This document shows, piece by piece, positions 34,519 to 42,805 of a stretch of DNA of 64,000 bases. Position 1 is the stretch's first letter; each line of letters starts with the position of its first letter. The notes beneath the pieces were generated by a model. That model did no database searches, was not told the DNA's origin, and saw only the letters and a list, made by a program, of their open reading frames with translations. The stretch spans positions 620,001 through 684,000 of the forward strand of contig NZ_FNFH01000002.1 of the NCBI RefSeq assembly GCF_900100355.1, read 5' to 3'. A program made the position numbers and the translations under genes. Origin of the DNA: Microbulbifer yueqingensis. Lineage in GTDB: Bacteria; Pseudomonadota; Gammaproteobacteria; Pseudomonadales; Cellvibrionaceae.

Positions 34519-35406
34519 TCAGGCCGGGGCCTCGGCAGCCCCCCGCGCCGGTACGGGCCGCCCGCCCGTGCGCTGCAACAGTGCCCGCAGGTCCTGCAAC
34601 AGCTGTTCCTGCACCGTCTCGCTGTCCCAATAGCCCTGGTGGGCCACCAGTTGGGGGCCCAACTGGGCCGCGCCCGCGTCGGCCAGCGGGCTGGTCTCGT
34701 AATCGCGATACACCGACTGGTTGTAGGAGGGGCTAAGTGGCTTGAGCGGCCAGCCGAACAGGTCGTCCGGGTGATAGAAATTCTTCCAGCGAAAGTTGTA
34801 ACCGCGGGTGTCGGAAGTGACCGCCTGGATCTGCTCCCGCGGCAGGGCCGCTGTCCACAGGGGCATCGTCGGCCCCAGCGTGTACCAGTAACTGAGTGTT
34901 TTCAGGCGCAGGAACAGGTCGCGCGCGGAGCCCTTGTGCACACCGCGTGGGCCGCCGTCGCGCCAGATACCGTGGCCGATGGTGGGCCGCTGCGCATCCC
35001 AGAGGTAGTTGGACAGGCTGGTGCAACCCGCGGAGTGACTGAGCAGGACCACCGGCGCCGTATCACCGGCGGCGGCCGCGGCGCGTTCCAGGGTGCCGTA
35101 AATGGCCTGCTGGCTCTTGTCGTAGTTGCCGTCGCGCTGTTGCGCCGTGGAAAACTGGGCGGCACTCTCGGCCATGCCAAACAGCATGAAACGGCGGGCG
35201 CGGAGGAAATCCAGGTCGCGCTTCTGCATGCCCTCGAACACGCGGTCAATGTTGGTATGCAGGTGGTCGTGGCAGGGAATGGTGTCGCAGTGCACCCTGG
35301 CCCAGTCCTCTCCCAGGCCCCGGCGCAGGGCTTCGAACAGCGGCTGGGCGAAGGCCCCGTCCGCGGTACCCATACCCGGCGCCGCCAGTATGACGATATC
35401 GCTCAT
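34519..35406 (-). CDS. Hypothetical alpha/beta-hydrolase-like protein
   Basis: The 295-residue soluble protein begins MSDIVILAAPGMGTADGAF after a GGGGC ribosome-binding site; a longer open frame upstream is ignored. A nucleophile-elbow-like LLSHSAGCTSLSNYLW (SxSxG variant SHSAG) sits mid-protein after VVLL, and the late DLFGWPLKPLSPSYNQSVYRDYE segment could hold the acid. No specific family is recognised. It is divergent from malT and shares the intergenic region that holds a MalT-box repeat, but nothing else ties it to sugar metabolism. Confidence 0.65.
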   Translation of the reverse strand: MSDIVILAAPGMGTADGAFAQPLFEALRRGLGEDWARVHCDTIPCHDHLHTNIDRVFEGMQKRDLDFLRARRFMLFGMAESAAQFSTAQQRDGNYDKSQQAIYGTLERAAAAAGDTAPVVLLSHSAGCTSLSNYLWDAQRPTIGHGIWRDGGPRGVHKGSARDLFLRLKTLSYWYTLGPTMPLWTAALPREQIQAVTSDTRGYNFRWKNFYHPDDLFGWPLKPLSPSYNQSVYRDYETSPLADAGAAQLGPQLVAHQGYWDSETVQEQLLQDLRALLQRTGGRPVPARGAAEAPA

Positions 35407-35580
35407 GTTTGCCCCTGATTGTTTTTTAGTTGTTGTTATGCATGTGCCGGCGCGACGGCCTCGCTCAATATCCATCTGCAGGCAAGGATACCGGATCCCA
35501 GCCTGTACCAGCGTCCCTCAACCGGCCAACACACGAAGCTACCATCTGGTCACTGTTTTGCAAGAAAACTTGATGGTCGT

Positions 35581-35600
35581 CCTCCCCCGGCAGGGGGGAT
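35581..35600. promoter_or_regulatory. MalT-box-like inverted repeat upstream of malT
   Basis: CCTCCCCC-GGCA-GGGGGG: the minus strand reads GGGGAGGACG (9 of 10 to the MalT box GGGGAGGAGG), the plus strand GGGGATGTCA (7 of 10). It lies about 80-100 bp before the malT ATG, suggesting autoregulation. Confidence 0.5.
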
Positions 35601-35681
35601 GTCACCGCCCGGTAGCCATGTAAAGCTCATCGTGCATAATTACGCCTGTATAAAAACCACTCAACGGGCCCGAACACTGCG

Positions 35682-38420
35682 ATGCTTTTAGCCTCCAAAT
35701 ACAGCCTGCCGGATTGCCCGGAGCACACCCTTGCGCGGCCGCGCCTGCTCTCGCTGCTGGACCAGGGCGATATCGATCAGGTAGTCCTGGTCACCGCGCC
35801 GGCGGGCTATGGCAAGACCACTCTCGTCTCCTCCTGGGCGGCCGCCCAGGACAGCCCGGTGGCCTGGTTCTCCCTGGATTCCGGCGACAACGAGCCCGGC
35901 CAGTTCTGCCGCTATCTCGTCGAAAGCGTGCACCGCGCCACCGGCAACGGCGTGCCCGAAACCCACAACCTGGTCGCGGCCCAGCAACGCCCGGAACCGT
36001 CAGTGGTCATCAGCCAGCTGCTGGCCGAGCTGCGCGGCCTGCCCAGCGAGCTGCGCATCGTGCTCGACGATTACCACCAGATTGACAGCGAGGCGGTGCA
36101 CGACATCACCCGCTTCCTGCTCCGCCATGCCCCGACCGGTATCGGCGTGGTACTTACCAGCCGCAGCCAACCCCCACTCGGCCTCGCCACGCTGCGGGTC
36201 CAGGGTCGGCTGCTGGAACTGGACAGCGAGGAGCTCGCGCTGAATGTGGAAGAGACCTCCGCACTGCTGCAACAGCGCCTGCCGTTTCCACTGGACAGTG
36301 ACCGCATCGGGCAGCTCCACCAGTTAAGCGAAGGCTGGCCGCCGGCCGTGCAGCTGTTCGCGCTGTCCGTGCGCAACGCCGAGGAAGTGGACCGCTACCT
36401 GGGCGAGCTGGAACAGGGCCACAGCCACATTCTGGACTACCTGGCAGAGGAGGTACTGGAACGGCTGGACCCGCAATTGCGCGAGCTGCTGGCCTGCACC
36501 TCCATCCTCACCCGCGTGAACGCCACCCTCGCTGAACGGCTCAGCGGGCTCGAAAACGGCCAGCAACTGCTGGAGGAAACTGCCCGCCGCGGCCTGTTCC
36601 TGCAGGCGCAGGACTCCAGCCGCCAGTGGTTCCGCTACCACCCGGTTTTCGCCCGCTTCCTGCAGCGCCAGCTGACGGAGAGATCCCGGCTACAGGCGCT
36701 GCATCGCATCGCCAGCGATACCTGGCTCGAGCTGGGCCAGCCGCTGGAGGCCCTCCGCCATGCGCTGGCTGCGGAGGATACCGAGCGCCTGCAGCAGTTG
36801 CTGTACGTGCAGGGAGAACAGTTCCTGCGCGAGGGCCAGATACGCGTACTGAACGACTGCCTCACCTGGCTCGGCAACGACAAACTGCGACGCAACGCCC
36901 GCTTCACCCTGATTGCAGCGAAACTGGCGCGGGACAACTTCGAATACGACCAGTGCGAGAAAGTGCTGTCTGCGGCAGAGAGCTGGCTGCAGCGCGAGGA
37001 CCCGCAACAGTGGCGACAGTTCGAGGGCGCCTTCGCCACCGTGCGCGCGCAGGCTGCAGTAGCACGGGGCCAGACCCTGGTCGCCAAGGAATACGCCGAG
37101 GAGGCGCTCGAGCTGCTGGCCCCCGATCAGCACGGCGAGCGCATTGCCGCCCTGCTGGTGGTGGGCGAGACCAGCTTTTGCCTGGGGGCGCTGGGTGAGG
37201 CTGTCGACCACATGCGGGAAGTCGAGACCCTGGCACTGGCAGAACAAGACTATCCCAGTGCCGCCTGGGCCATCTGCCAGCAGACCGAGATCGCCATCGC
37301 CCAGGGACTGCTGAAGAAGGCCGCGGTGCTCCAGCAGCGGGCGCAACGACTGGTGGAAGAGCGCCACCTGGCCGGCCTGCCCATCTCCGAATTTATCTGC
37401 CGGCTGGGCGGCCAGCTGGAATGGGAGGACTGCCGCCTCGAGGAAGCGGCTGCCTCTGCCCGGCGGGGCATGCAGATCAATCGCAAGGCCGGTGAGCGCT
37501 GGCTGTTGCAGGAATATACCCTGTTGCTGAAAGTGGCGCAGGCCCGCGGGGAGCGGGATGAATCCCTGGAATGGCTGTCGCGAATCAACCGCCTGCTGGC
37601 AGGCGAGCGCTACCATCGCGACTGGGTTGCCAATGCCGATGCCGCGCGACTGCGCGCCTGGCGGGCCCTCGACGACCAGCAGGCTATCGCCACCTGGCTG
37701 GAACAGGCCCAGCCGGTGGCGGATCGCCCCACCAACCACTTCGAGCAGTGCCACGGCCGCAACCACGTGCGCGCCCTGATCGAGCTGCACCGCTGGTCGG
37801 ATGCCAACCGGCTGCTGAGTCGCCTGCAACAGGTCGCCCGTGAGTGCGGCCTGGTCACCGATTGCCTGCGCAACCTGGTACTGGAAGCCCACCTGCTGTG
37901 GCTGCGGGAGCAACGCGATGCGGCCATCCAGACCATGCGGGAAGCGCTGGCCATTGCCGTCGAGCGGGATTTTCGCGCCAGTTTCCTGCAGATCGGCAAG
38001 CCACTGATCGTGATCCTGAAGGCCGCCATCGACAGCGGTCTCGAGGAGGGCGAGCTGGACAAGGCCCATGAGCTGATCCGCCTCGCACAGCAGCAGCCGG
38101 AGCTGGACGGCGGCATCCGCATCGAGCTGGATGAGACCATCATCCGCGAGATCCTCGAGAGTGATGCGGTGCCCGACTTCCTGCGCCATTCGCCCCTCAC
38201 CCCGCGGGAGTGGCAGGTCCTCAACGCCATCCACTCGGGCCTGTCCAACGAGCGCATCGCGCGTCACTTCAAGGTGGCCCCCAGCACCATCAAGACGCAC
38301 ATCCGCAGCCTGTACCAGAAGCTCGACGTGCAGGACCGCCAGGAAGCCATTGCCCTGGCGGAACAGATGCTGCGCTCGGTACAGGACCAGCCCGCTGATA
38401 GCGACCCGGCTCACTCCTGA
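35682..38420 (+). CDS. malT: MalT-type ATP-dependent transcriptional activator
   Basis: The 912-residue protein has Walker A APAGYGKTT (39-47), Walker-B-like ELRIVLDDYHQI, a long TPR-like helical middle and a C-terminal LuxR HTH (LTPREWQVLNAIHSGLSNERIA, PSTIKTHIRSLYQKL). The N-terminus MLLASKYSLPDCPEHTLARP aligns with E. coli MalT, fixing the start. Known MalT is a STAND ATPase activated by maltotriose and ATP that binds GGGGA(T/G)GAGG boxes. Those boxes are found before its neighbours, so it probably controls the starch locus downstream. Confidence 0.92.
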   Translation: MLLASKYSLPDCPEHTLARPRLLSLLDQGDIDQVVLVTAPAGYGKTTLVSSWAAAQDSPVAWFSLDSGDNEPGQFCRYLVESVHRATGNGVPETHNLVAAQQRPEPSVVISQLLAELRGLPSELRIVLDDYHQIDSEAVHDITRFLLRHAPTGIGVVLTSRSQPPLGLATLRVQGRLLELDSEELALNVEETSALLQQRLPFPLDSDRIGQLHQLSEGWPPAVQLFALSVRNAEEVDRYLGELEQGHSHILDYLAEEVLERLDPQLRELLACTSILTRVNATLAERLSGLENGQQLLEETARRGLFLQAQDSSRQWFRYHPVFARFLQRQLTERSRLQALHRIASDTWLELGQPLEALRHALAAEDTERLQQLLYVQGEQFLREGQIRVLNDCLTWLGNDKLRRNARFTLIAAKLARDNFEYDQCEKVLSAAESWLQREDPQQWRQFEGAFATVRAQAAVARGQTLVAKEYAEEALELLAPDQHGERIAALLVVGETSFCLGALGEAVDHMREVETLALAEQDYPSAAWAICQQTEIAIAQGLLKKAAVLQQRAQRLVEERHLAGLPISEFICRLGGQLEWEDCRLEEAAASARRGMQINRKAGERWLLQEYTLLLKVAQARGERDESLEWLSRINRLLAGERYHRDWVANADAARLRAWRALDDQQAIATWLEQAQPVADRPTNHFEQCHGRNHVRALIELHRWSDANRLLSRLQQVARECGLVTDCLRNLVLEAHLLWLREQRDAAIQTMREALAIAVERDFRASFLQIGKPLIVILKAAIDSGLEEGELDKAHELIRLAQQQPELDGGIRIELDETIIREILESDAVPDFLRHSPLTPREWQVLNAIHSGLSNERIARHFKVAPSTIKTHIRSLYQKLDVQDRQEAIALAEQMLRSVQDQPADSDPAHS

Positions 38421-38431
38421 CTTTCCTCCGC

Positions 38432-38456
38432 CCTCCTCCCCCACATGGGGAGGAGG
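38432..38456. promoter_or_regulatory. Paired perfect MalT boxes (inverted) upstream of the GH13 alpha-glucosidase
   Basis: CCTCCTCCCC-CACAT-GGGGAGGAGG: both arms read as the exact E. coli MalT box GGGGAGGAGG. It is 67-91 bp upstream of the GH13 ATG and 12 bp after the malT stop. It could also act as a hairpin in the malT transcript. Confidence 0.6.
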
Positions 38457-38522
38457 CGTCCCATGCGGGGCGCCGTCATACTGAGCCTATCCTATTAAGT
38501 GACTATCCGACGGGCAGTAGTT

Positions 38523-40175
38523 ATGAGTGGCAGCAATACCGAGTGGTGGCGCAACAGCGTCATCTACCAGATCTACCCACGCAGTTTCTGCGACGCCAAT
38601 GGCGACGGGATCGGTGACCTGGCAGGTATAACCAGCAAGCTCGACTATGTGCAGTCACTCGGTGTGGACGCCATCTGGATTTCACCCTTTTTCAAGTCGC
38701 CAATGGCGGACTTCGGCTATGACGTTTCGGACTACCGGGACGTGGACCCGATCTTCGGCAACCTGGGGGATTTCGATGAGCTCATCGAGGCCGCCCACGC
38801 CCGCGGCCTGAAGGTCATCATCGACCAGATCCTCAGCCATTCCTCCGACCAGCATCCCTGGTTCCAGGAGAGCCGCTCCAGCCGCTCCAACCCCAAAGCG
38901 GGCTGGTATGTCTGGGCCGACCCAAAGCCGGACGGCAGCGTGCCCAATAACTGGATGTCCAACTTCGGCGGCAGCGCATGGCGCTGGTGCACCCGCCGCC
39001 GCCAGTACTACCTGACCAATTTCCTGAAAGAGCAGCCCGACCTGAACCTGCACAACCCGGAGGTCCAGGAACAGCTGCTGGCCGACCTGAAGTTCTGGCT
39101 CGAGCGCGGGGTGGACGGATTCCGCCTGGACGCCATCAACCACGCGTTTCACAACCAGTCACTGCGCGACAACCCGGCGCGGCCCCTGCAGCTGGACGAG
39201 AATGGCCTGCCGCCGGTCAATACCTACCAGTACCAGTGGCACATCCACGACAAGTCGCAGCCGGAAAACCTGCTTTTCCTGCAGCGCGTGCGCAAGCTGC
39301 TGGACCAGTATCCGGACACAGTGACTGTGGGTGAAGTGGGTGACGACAACACCCACAAGATCATGGCCGAGTACACCACCGAAGACCGCCTGCATATGGC
39401 CTATTCCTTCGACCTGCTGGCGGAGGACTGCAGCGCCGGGTTCCTGCGCGAGACGCTGCGCAAGAACCGCCAGGTCATCGAGGAGGGCTGGCCCTGCTGG
39501 TCGATCAGCAACCACGACGTGCCGCGCCCCATGACCCGCTGGAACAGGGAATTTGACCGCGAGCAGGCCGCTGCACGCGTGCCGCTGTTCCTTCTCACCC
39601 AGCTGTGCCTGCGCGGCAGCGTATGTCTTTACCAGGGCGAGGAACTGGGGCTGGAGGAAGCCGAGATCGCCTTCGAGGACCTGCAGGATCCCTACGGCAT
39701 CAACCTGTGGCCGGAATTCAAGGGTCGCGATGGCTGCCGCACGCCCATGCCCTGGTTCAACCACGGCGAGGTCAATGCCGGGTTCTCCAGGGCCAGGCCC
39801 TGGTTGCCGGTACCGGAAGAGCATCGCAACAAGGCGGTGAGCGTGCAGGAAGACGACCAGCACTCCATCCTCAATCGCTTTCGCGCCCTGTTGCAGTGGC
39901 ATCGCGAATGGCCGGGCCTGGCCAGCGCTGAACAGCAAGTCGTAGACACCGGCGACGAGCTGCTGGTTTTCTACCGCCGCACCGCAACCGAGGAATTCCT
40001 GGTGGCCACTAATTACGGCCGCGAGGATGCCGAGCTGGCACTACCGGAGGAATTCTCCGGTGCGCGCGATATCACTCCCCACAACTTCGCTGGCGAGGTT
40101 ACCGGAACCAGTATCCGGCTGCCGCTGGCCGGCGCGCGGGTGTTACACCGCAAGAGGAATCAGCACGGCGGTTAA
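38523..40175 (+). CDS. GH13 alpha-glucosidase (oligo-alpha-glucosidase type)
   Basis: The 550-residue protein has no signal peptide, so it is cytoplasmic. GH13 regions are complete: region I VIIDQILSHSS, region II GFRLDAINHAF (nucleophile Asp), region III TVGEVGDD (acid/base Glu), region IV ISNHDVPR. The N-terminus EWWRNSVIYQIYPRSFCDANGDG is typical of GH13_23/oligo-1,6-glucosidase-like enzymes. It would split imported maltose and maltodextrins to glucose for Glk. The start at 38523 is preferred over GTG 38499 because the family begins near SNTEWWRN. Confidence 0.9.
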   Translation: MSGSNTEWWRNSVIYQIYPRSFCDANGDGIGDLAGITSKLDYVQSLGVDAIWISPFFKSPMADFGYDVSDYRDVDPIFGNLGDFDELIEAAHARGLKVIIDQILSHSSDQHPWFQESRSSRSNPKAGWYVWADPKPDGSVPNNWMSNFGGSAWRWCTRRRQYYLTNFLKEQPDLNLHNPEVQEQLLADLKFWLERGVDGFRLDAINHAFHNQSLRDNPARPLQLDENGLPPVNTYQYQWHIHDKSQPENLLFLQRVRKLLDQYPDTVTVGEVGDDNTHKIMAEYTTEDRLHMAYSFDLLAEDCSAGFLRETLRKNRQVIEEGWPCWSISNHDVPRPMTRWNREFDREQAAARVPLFLLTQLCLRGSVCLYQGEELGLEEAEIAFEDLQDPYGINLWPEFKGRDGCRTPMPWFNHGEVNAGFSRARPWLPVPEEHRNKAVSVQEDDQHSILNRFRALLQWHREWPGLASAEQQVVDTGDELLVFYRRTATEEFLVATNYGREDAELALPEEFSGARDITPHNFAGEVTGTSIRLPLAGARVLHRKRNQHGG

Positions 40176-40296
40176 TCAACAATTTCGCTGATCGGCCGCG
40201 GCGGCAACACCTTGCGCCCCGGGCTGCCTCCCCCAACAAGTGCGTTTCTCTCGTCACTTGCACTGCCATGGATGGCACCTGTTGACATCTCTCTTC

Positions 40297-40319
40297 GCCG
40301 GCCCCGGGCCGGCTTTTTT
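40297..40319 (+). terminator. Terminator after the GH13 alpha-glucosidase
   Basis: A GCCGGCC-CCG-GGCCGGC stem followed by TTTTTT, about 120 bp after the stop codon. Confidence 0.8.
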
Positions 40320-40364
40320 ATGCCTGCGTACTACCCGCACACTGGACGCGACGGCGCGAGCGCG

Positions 40365-40619
40365 TCAGTCGTCCCGCTTGCGACTGAGGACCTCAAAGGA
40401 CTGGCCCAGCCTGATCTCCCAGCTGTCCTTGCCATCACAACTGGCTCCTACCACCTTGAAACCGTAGTCCTTTACGCGGATGCGGCCATCCTCACAGTTG
40501 ACCGCCGCCAGCGCTGCACGCACTCGCGCTTTCTCCTCTTCGGTGGGTTCGCGTTCCGCCGCGGCGGCAAACGGCACCAGGAGGATAAAAACCGACAACG
40601 CCAGGAATACCTTTTTCAT
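40365..40619 (-). CDS. Small exported protein, hypothetical
   Basis: The 84-residue protein has a signal peptide (MKKVFLALSVFILLVPFAAAA). The mature part contains EEKARVRAALAAVNCEDGRI and RVKDYGFKVVGASCDGKDSW: two Cys that can pair and a PepSY-like size, but it is too short for firm assignment. It is 24 bp after the DUF2784 gene on the same strand and may share its transcript. Confidence 0.7.
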   Translation of the reverse strand: MKKVFLALSVFILLVPFAAAAEREPTEEEKARVRAALAAVNCEDGRIRVKDYGFKVVGASCDGKDSWEIRLGQSFEVLSRKRDD

Positions 40620-40643
40620 TCATCACACCCCTTCGGAATTTTG

Positions 40644-41048
40644 TCAGCGGGCCAGTGGGCGTGGCCGGACCCAGAACCAGCAGAAAACCACCAGTGCCCC
40701 AAACCCGGTATAGCACAGGATAAATACCCAGTCCGGAATCCGGTAATAGAGAATCCTGCCCAGCCAGTGGGAAATAAAACTGCCCGCATATACGGTATCA
40801 CCGGCGCGCTCACGCAGGGCCATCTCCCAGATGGTAAGCGGGCAAATCGCCCCTAGCCAGGACTGCAGCACCACTATCACGATGGCTATAAGGTGCGCCA
40901 GGCGGAACCAGGGATTGCGCACCCAGGACCAGGCGCGCAGTTTCCCGGCGACGATGCAGAGGAGACCACAAATAACAAAGGCGACGAACACCACATGTGT
41001 GACCAGAATTGCATCCGCGGCCAGGGCATAAAGCACTTCCGCTTTCAT
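40644..41048 (-). CDS. DUF2784 family membrane protein
   Basis: The 134-residue protein has three to four hydrophobic helices. DUF2784 features are HVVFVAFVICGLL near the start, NPWFRLAHLIAIVIVVLQSWLGAICPLT in the middle and WVFILCYTGFGALVVFCWF at the end. The start is ATG 41048 with AGGTGGA 7 nt upstream. The family function is unknown. Confidence 0.85.
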   Translation of the reverse strand: MKAEVLYALAADAILVTHVVFVAFVICGLLCIVAGKLRAWSWVRNPWFRLAHLIAIVIVVLQSWLGAICPLTIWEMALRERAGDTVYAGSFISHWLGRILYYRIPDWVFILCYTGFGALVVFCWFWVRPRPLAR

Positions 41049-41074
41049 ATCACCGTCCACCTTTCCCAGAGGGT

Positions 41075-41575
41075 TTAACCAAGGCACTTGCCCGTCTCGC
41101 CGCCGTCGAGCGGAATCGGCAGCCCCGCTTTTTCGACCTGGTAATAGACGGATATGATTCGCCAGTGGCCTTTGTCCAGGTACAGCTGGATACTATTTAC
41201 CCCGGTAAACTCTGCGGCTGCGCCTCTCGCGGTGCGGGACTCCACTACGCTGTAGACCGTCGCGAAGCGATCATAGGAGTTGACCCGCCGCGCAACCTCA
41301 CACTCGTAAAACCCCTTTTCCCCAATGCGATCGATTCGCTGTATGAAATCGGCCGCAGTCATCACTGAAAATTCCGGTTTGCCCTCACGGTAACGCGCGC
41401 CGAACACCATCGCCTCCGGGTGGAATACACGCTGCAACGTGCCGATGTCGGGCCTTTCGCCCGGCTCGCGCGACAGCGCCTGCCAGAAACCGGATACGAC
41501 ACTCCCCGGCGAGGAAGTTGTCGCATACGACGCCAGCGGTATCAAAAGCAACAGAAAAATATACGCTCTCATCAA
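41075..41575 (-). CDS. Exported NTF2-like (SnoaL/DUF4440-type) protein
   Basis: The 166-residue protein has a signal peptide (MRAYIFLLLLIPLASYA). The mature part has the cone-shaped NTF2-like pattern: VSGFWQALSREPGERPDIGTL, FHPEAMVFGARY, a central FATVYSVVESRT and C-terminal NSIQLYLDKGHWRIISVYYQ. Such periplasmic members are poorly characterised. It lies 26 bp upstream of the DUF2784 gene on the same strand. Confidence 0.75.
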   Translation of the reverse strand: MMRAYIFLLLLIPLASYATTSSPGSVVSGFWQALSREPGERPDIGTLQRVFHPEAMVFGARYREGKPEFSVMTAADFIQRIDRIGEKGFYECEVARRVNSYDRFATVYSVVESRTARGAAAEFTGVNSIQLYLDKGHWRIISVYYQVEKAGLPIPLDGGETGKCLG

Positions 41576-42038
41576 AAGCTCCTCGAAAGCTCGCGGGATA
41601 AATCCGGCGGTGGTGTCACGCGGGCGACACTCAACCGGGTGTCAGGCCGTCCGCTTTGCATAAGCATGGCCGCGGGCGAACCCGCCAGCGGAATCATTAG
41701 GCCCTATCTTACCCCGAGCGCCATCACATTGCCGCGCGCCACTGCCCGGCTGCCGGATGCCCGCCGGGCAGCTATGCCTTCTCTCTCTATAGCGATCGCG
41801 CCTAATACCCAATCGGTTTAATAAGGTGCCAGGCCCTCACCCTACCATCCAAGCCACTTGTTCGCGGTTTTTCCGCCAGAGCCCTGTCCGCGGCAGAGAC
41901 CAGGAGACACTGGTCGCCGCCTGGGGAAATCCAAGACCTGTCGTCGCGCCTGCCGGACGTGCAGGATCCCTTTACCTCGCGGAGGTACGCGCGGCGGGTT
42001 CGTCTCGCAGATGCAGTAGATTGCAAGAGAGGTGCGCA
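41576..42038. other. Intergenic region before the L,D-transpeptidase gene
   Basis: About 460 bp between divergent genes. An open frame runs in the transpeptidase frame from 41826 but its sequence is not protein-like and the signal peptide starts at 42039. No clear RNA or operator was recognised. Confidence 0.5.
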
Positions 42039-42737
42039 ATGCAGAGCCGTTTTTCACTGCTAAAACGATCGTCACTTGCCGCGTTGCTGGTATTCAGTAG
42101 CGCTTCTCTGGTAACAGAAGTAGCAGAGGGTGCCGATTATCGCGATCCAAACAACCTGCCTCCGCACGTACGCAGCTACTACAACTCGCAAGGCCAGCAC
42201 AACTCGTACGGCCGCCCCGGCTACAATTCGCGCTATTACAGCAGGTCACCCTACGGGGGTTACGGCGCCCAGCAATACACGGGCAGGTCCTGGTGGCGTC
42301 ACGAGGTTAGCGGTGGTGCACCTAAAATTGTGATCGATCTCAGCGAACAGAGGGCCTATTTTTATAAGGGCGGTAAGCTGGCAGGCGTTTCGCCTGTATC
42401 CACCGGCAAGGCCGGGCACAGGACGCCCACTGGCAACTTCCGCATCTCGGAAAAGAAATACAACCACCGCTCTAACCTTTATGGCCACTATGTAAGTAGA
42501 AGTGGTTATGTATTGCGCAGCAATGTGGACGTCCGTCGTCACCGCAAACCGCCCGGCTCGATATTTCGCGGTGCGTCAATGGACTTCATGATGCGGATCA
42601 ACGGGGCGGTGACCATGCACGCGGGCTATGTACCGGGCTACCCGGCTTCCCATGGCTGCATCCGCCTGCCCTGGCATATGGCAAAGATCTTCTTTAACAA
42701 CGCGTCCGTGGGTACCAAGGTTTCCGTAGTACCGTAA
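42039..42737 (+). CDS. L,D-transpeptidase (YkuD domain)
   Basis: The 232-residue protein has a signal peptide (residues about 1-28) followed by a Tyr/Gly/Ser-rich linker (YNSQGQHNSYGRPGYNSRYY) and the YkuD domain: KIVIDLSEQRAYFYKGGKL, STGKAGHRTPTGNFRI and the catalytic MHAGYVPGYPASHGCIRLP with Cys207. These enzymes make 3-3 peptidoglycan cross-links or attach lipoproteins. The start at ATG 42039 has a GAGAGG site upstream. The stop codon lies inside a 15-bp tandem duplication and a strong terminator follows. Confidence 0.9.
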   Translation: MQSRFSLLKRSSLAALLVFSSASLVTEVAEGADYRDPNNLPPHVRSYYNSQGQHNSYGRPGYNSRYYSRSPYGGYGAQQYTGRSWWRHEVSGGAPKIVIDLSEQRAYFYKGGKLAGVSPVSTGKAGHRTPTGNFRISEKKYNHRSNLYGHYVSRSGYVLRSNVDVRRHRKPPGSIFRGASMDFMMRINGAVTMHAGYVPGYPASHGCIRLPWHMAKIFFNNASVGTKVSVVP

Positions 42738-42757
42738 CGAACAGTACCGTAACGAAC
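42728..42757. repeat. 15-bp perfect tandem duplication over the ldt stop codon
   Basis: AGTACCGTAACGAAC occurs twice head to tail. The first copy contains the last codons and the stop of the L,D-transpeptidase gene. Confidence 0.9.
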
Positions 42758-42770
42758 TGGCACCAAAGAA

Positions 42771-42804
42771 GCAGAAAGGGCGAACCCGTGTTCGCCCTTT
42801 CTGC
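42771..42804. terminator. Terminator hairpin between ldt and the AGCS symporter
   Basis: GCAGAAAGGGCGAA, a 6-nt loop, then its exact 14-bp complement, followed by TTTATA on the plus strand. It lies between convergent genes and its stem touches the symporter's stop region. Confidence 0.8.
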
Positions 42805-42805
42805 T

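Noticed and set aside
33580..35418. 612-codon plus-strand frame over DUF2799, MBL and hydrolase-like genes
   Set aside because: Shadow frame across three minus-strand genes with family motifs.
36690..38444. 584-codon open frame antisense to malT
   Set aside because: Opposite-frame shadow of a well-supported MalT; no domain is recognisable.
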